Assembly: GCF_003473485.1 (NCBI RefSeq)
Contig: NC_053048.1
Location: forward strand, 25,475,255-25,539,254
Direction: 5' to 3'
Source of the DNA: Medicago truncatula
Lineage: Eukaryota; Streptophyta; Magnoliopsida; Fabales; Fabaceae
DNA: 64,000 bases
In this document: piece after piece, positions 60,190-64,000 of the stretch
Layout: every line of letters begins with the position of its first letter
How positions within the stretch are numbered: the stretch's first letter is position 1
Made by a program: the position numbers and the translations under genes
Notes under the pieces: model-generated
Seen by the model: only the letters and a program-made list of their open reading frames with translations
What the model was told of the DNA's origin: nothing
The model's database searches: none

Positions 60190-60416
60190 GTTGTTTTTTC
60201 ATATGCTTTGCCTATCTCACTTGAGACTGTGTCACTCAACCTGGTACAGAAACTTGCAACAAACCCAAGTCTCCAAAGCTGAGAAAAAGCCGCTCCTCCA
60301 ACTCCAAAAATTGTGAGGAAAGCACAAACGCAACCGGCAGCACTGGATCCAATTACACTCCCTAGACCCCTTCTACCTTTTCTTTTCTCAGCAACCCCTT
60401 TTGTTGCAGCTGTACC
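60190..60416 (-). pseudogene. VTE6 / DUF92 (phytyl-phosphate kinase) exon fragment
   Basis: The frame reads EKRKGRRGLGSVIGSSAAGC, then AFLTIFGVGGAAFSQLWRLG, then DTVSSEIGKAYEKTT at a good GTGAGT donor. This is a conserved internal exon of the plastid phytyl-phosphate kinase family used in vitamin E synthesis. The start runs GTAATK straight into GVAEKR; from memory a few residues are missing there. No other VTE6 exon is nearby. Confidence 0.75.
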
Positions 60417-60524
60417 CTAAACAAACCCCAAACCAATCAACTCTAAAGTATAAAAAGCATCAACCCTAGAACCAAAAACAATGAAAATTTTCATATTCAT
60501 TATCATAATTGCATAGACAACACA

Positions 60525-61213
60525 TATTGTGTGTCCTTGTAGAACTTGAATTTCCCAAACTCGAATCCAAATTGTGATCTGCAGCATTACCTGATGATAT
60601 GATTCTGTCATTTAATAATGCAATTAATTATTAATTAGCTATAAGTGAATTTGAATAATTAAAATGTAAACAAACACTTCCAATTAAAAGTGCTTACCAG
60701 AATTAAGTTCATTATCATATATGCTGGGATCAAAATTGGTGTCAGCCTCTTTGCCATTGCATTTAATTGTTGCTTTATCATCCTTAAACAAAATGAGCCA
60801 CAAAAACTTTAAACCCTAGCATGCACTCTATTGATTTTGGCTACAATCTTTAAACTGAAAGCGGAAAACAACAAATTAAATTGGCAATAATAACTTGCAG
60901 CTTCAATCTCAGTGTCAAACAAACCCAGATAAACATACCTGGTAAATTGAATCAAAGTAATCTAATTAAATTTTTATTATCTATTTCATTTATAGGCACA
61001 TAAAAACAGCATGAAACAAACATTTGAAAAATAATACAGTGTATAATAAATGAGGATTATAGTAGAAGATATACAAATGTATACTTTTTGCCCAAGAATT
61101 GACCCATCCGAGCCTCCCATCTTCCACATTTGTGCAAAGTCACACCTCTATATTTAGAACTTCCTCTTGGAAATCCAGTACTTTGTCGCCGTAGTACATG
61201 CACAAATTCTTCA
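60525..61213 (-). pseudogene. euAP2-type (AP2/TOE3-like) transcription factor fragment
   Basis: The second AP2 domain is spread over exon remnants: [40 protein letters not shown] (about 61213-61084), YVYLGLFDTEIEAA (about 60938-60894), [20 protein letters not shown] (about 60790-60708), and DHNLDSSLGNSSS (about 60590-60525). The junction before TIKCNG is damaged (FKDDK for the usual AYDKA). The first AP2 domain and the 3' part with the miR172 site are absent. Confidence 0.75.
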
Positions 61214-62760
61214 AAAAAAAAAAAAAGATACATCATAAAAGCTAAAATATACGAAAGAATAAACCAAATATGAAATTAACATATTTGTTGTCAAGCCTAT
61301 TTTTGTTACGGCAATATGAGTAGTAGACATGTAGATGACAAATATGTTTTCAAAGAATGTAGAACCCTATAAATTTTGCTACTTGCATAATCATAACCTT
61401 TATAGAAAATACCCATTTGATGTAGAGCATGAACTTCGGCAACAGACCTGAGGAGTTCCCGTTCAAAGTTTCATATCCTACCCTCAAGTTTTTATTTTTT
61501 ATTTTTACAATTGAATAAAAACTCATTTGTGTAAAATAAATCACAATTTCAACTTAATGAATTTAGTGGTACACATCATATTCATTGCTTTAGGTCTCTA
61601 AAACTGCAACATAGTAGCTTAAAAAATCTTAATATACATCATGCTAGGATTAACAAATGAAGATATTTGACAGATAAAAATGCAACAAATGATGCTTGTT
61701 AAGTGATACCAAACTTCAAAACAACTTATATTCATAGTTGTTCCTTAGCAACTTAAAAATACCTATTGTTAAGTGATACCAAACTTTAGCACATCAAAAC
61801 AACTTATATTCATGGTTCAGCACAAAATCCTACTTCTGCCCCCAACTTCAAAATCGTCTACAGACTTCAAATCTGGACCAAAATCAATGAAACTGGTACC
61901 AAAACGTCCAGAATTTCGTTAGCTAACCATAGCATCAAAAATCACTTGATTCCAAGTTACAGGGAGTGAGTTCTTACCGATTTAGTGGAGCCCTGTCCCA
62001 AATACGGGTTTCACCAAACTTCTTCCAAAAACAGCTTATTCCTAGCTTGTATCCCAATCAGCAGCCTAATTACAATTTATCCACTTCTGCCCTTGCCCTA
62101 ATCCTCCATAATCACTTTCTGTCAGCTTCTAAAACAGCTCAATTATGATTTAAGGAATTCTGTCAACTCTCAAAATAGTTTATCAGTTCACCAACTACTC
62201 ATATGGTAACTTAAATATAGCATTGGTAATATAAAGAACACACAAACATACCTGCAACAACTTGCATTCCAACTTAAGCTTCTGCAAAACAACTTAAGTG
62301 ACAGCTTATTGCTTCTAAAGACTTCAATTTTAACCCAAACACTAAAACATCAATTCAAACATACCCCAAAACAACCTAATTGCTACTTTCTAAACAATCT
62401 GATGGCAACAGTTCAAAACTTATGAGCTTGTGGTTGAGTCCAGCTAAGAGGGAAAAAAGGAAAGGAAAGAAGAATTTTAATCTTGCATAAGGTTTAAATT
62501 GTTCGAAGGATCAAGATTTGAAGCTTGCATGTTGATTTCCATTAAAATTGAGCTAAGTTTGATGGATTGGGGTGGAAGAAGGAGTGAAGGCGTGAGAGGT
62601 TTAGAGAGAAGGAAGAGAATCTGATTTCTAGAGAGAGGAAGAGTAGAGAGAAAATGAGAGAAAAAATGGGGTTTGACATATATATATATATATTTCTCTC
62701 CTATCTATTTGTGAATTACCAAAATGCCCCTCAGAGGGGCAAAATGGTAAAAAAAACAGT
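61214..62760. other. Region upstream of the gene fragments; CT-rich leader-like part
   Basis: No intact gene is seen. The segment 62560-62680 is GA-rich on the plus strand (CT-rich on minus), like a plant 5' UTR for a minus-strand transcript. A direct repeat of about 70 bp with 'gttaagtgataccaaactt' and 'aaaacaacttatattcat' occupies about 61696-61823. A near-perfect 35-bp palindrome around gcccctcagaggggc lies at about 62716-62750. Confidence 0.4.
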
Positions 62761-62770
62761 CATCTATCTA

Positions 62771-62860
62771 TCTATATTATTACTACTATAAAAAGAGATG
62801 TCCATTGAATTTCCAATTTTGCCCCATATGAGGGGCAATTTGGTAATTCATAAATTCACC
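62771..62860 (+). mobile_element. Possible Helitron 5' terminus
   Basis: TCTATATTATTACTACTAT directly follows an A, as Helitron 5' ends do. The call is weak because the motif is AT-rich and no 3' CTRR end is visible before the window ends. A second hairpin around gccccatatgaggggc lies at about 62820-62835. Confidence 0.25.
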
Positions 62861-63002
62861 AGTAGCCTATGAATTTCCATTTTTGTCCCTAATTATATTT
62901 TTAAATTATTTTTTTATTTTTATATTTTTAATAACTTTTAACTATTTTTCCAATTGTAAAAAAAAAAAAAAACTATTTTTCCAATTTTTTCTTCCAAATT
63001 CA

Positions 63003-63920
63003 GTTGCTTCTACTCTACCGTTGTGGGAAATTAATGTACCGTTTGACCCTGCTTTTTTTCAACTTCTCTACATTTTTAAGGATAAATTAGGCCAAACACA
63101 ATATTAATTAAGTACTTACTAAAAAAAGTACTTTTGTTAAAAAAAAAATTGAATGAAATGAGCTTTGACCAAAAATTGTTAAATGCTGCTTCAAAAACTA
63201 CTTATCGATAATTTATTTCACAAGCACATCTCTTCAACTCACGCTGGGAACCTTTTCTTTTACTTTTTAATGTTATATTTCAATATGTTTTTTTCTTCCA
63301 TTTAATTGTATTTTATTTTTTTGAACCGTTTCATTTAATTTTTTTTAAGGAGGTTCCATTTAATTTTATTTTTTTTTTCAAATGAATTTTATTATCTTTT
63401 TATAACTATATAATTAATTTCAATATCGTTTAATCATCACAAACTCACAAATATTTCAATTCTGTTGCTTCTACACTGTCGTTGTGGAAGATTAAGGTAC
63501 CGTTTGAATCGTTTTTTTTTTTTCAACTTCTCTACATTTTATAGGAGAAGTTAGGCCAAACATGATATCAATTAAGTATTTTAAAAAAAAAATACTTTTT
63601 TAATGCATAAAATTGAATGGAATGAGCTTTGGCCAAAAGTTGTTAAATGCTACTTCAAAAAACTACTTCTTCGACAATTTGTTTCACAAACATCTTTTTT
63701 CAATTCACGCTAGGAACCTTTTATTTTATTTTTTAATATTATATTTCAATATATTTTTTCATCCATTTTATTTTATTTTATTTTTTTGAACAGTTTCATT
63801 TAATTTTTTTAAGGAGCATCCTTTTATTTTATTATCTTTTTTTAAAGGAATTTTATTATCTTTTTTATCACTTATATATTTAATTTCAATATCGTTTAAT
63901 CATCACAACCTCACAAGTTT
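63003..63920. repeat. 461-bp tandem duplication, diverged
   Basis: Copy one (63003-63463) and copy two (63464-about 63920) share gttgcttctac.ct..cgttgtgg, ttcaacttctctacatttt, aatgagcttt and tttaatcatcacaa.ctcacaa in the same order. Many substitutions indicate age. Non-coding; the window ends in a short (AC)n run. Confidence 0.8.
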
Positions 63921-64000
63921 TTTTATTCACGCTGCCATTTAATGATAATGATATCAAATATTTTTATTCTTTCTCCAACCTCGCAAATACACACACACAC

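Noticed and set aside
61966..62148. 60-codon plus-strand frame MSSYRFSGALSQIRVS...
   Set aside because: It is short, without ATG at its listed start, and without domain. It lies in a probable leader/intron region of the minus-strand cluster.

Overview
The window is plant nuclear DNA: AT-rich, with many short introns, plant-specific gene families and dense plant transposable elements (Stowaway-like, Mutator-like, hAT, TRIM, LTR and LINE remnants). The closest family impression is a papilionoid legume of the Medicago/Trifolium/Pisum type. That is an inference from a UGT73P-like glycosyltransferase, from repeats with 'ggcttaatta...ttttggtccc' ends, and from an Ogre-like LTR remnant. No prokaryotic, organellar or viral system is present.

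Six genes look intact, and I assembled the multi-exon ones by checking splice sites and phase. (1) 1915-6893 (+): a P-loop GTPase-like protein of 474 aa with an optional N-myristoylation start and a C-terminal membrane anchor. (2) 11094-12587 (+): an intronless UGT73-family glycosyltransferase. (3) 13518-17036 (-): plant GTP cyclohydrolase I with tandem domains (folate pathway). (4) 22248-30871 (-): a 16-exon Enhancer-of-zeste H3K27 methyltransferase, SWINGER-like, with one GC-AG intron and a solo LTR in intron 9. (5) 32169-41000 (-): a 9-exon cyclin C (Mediator kinase module) with mobile-element debris in its large introns. (6) 55551-56111 (+): a stand-alone PGG-domain membrane protein. They form no operon-like unit.

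The stretch 41.4-50.8 kb is a nested transposon stack. It holds a Mutator-like element (41461-42800) carrying a Stowaway, and a long-TIR element (42885-43733). Next comes a dead LINE split by a 349-bp TRIM. That TRIM was split by a long LTR-type element (44417-50012), which was itself invaded by several inverted-repeat elements at TA-rich sites. Matching target-site duplications allow the order of events to be read.

The stretch 56.5-61.2 kb is the most unusual part. Within about 4.7 kb it carries exon-intron fragments of at least five unrelated genes, all on the minus strand: euAP2-type transcription factor, VTE6/DUF92 phytyl-phosphate kinase, TFIIE beta, raffinose synthase/SIP, and an ARM-repeat protein. 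One unidentified plus-strand exon lies beside them. This is the pattern expected of a gene-capturing Helitron-like element, although I could not fix its termini.

The remaining intergenic DNA (about 0-1.9, 6.9-11, 17.3-22.2, 50.8-55.4 and 61.2-64 kb) holds MITEs, LTR remnants, minisatellites and a 461-bp tandem duplication, with no convincing genes.
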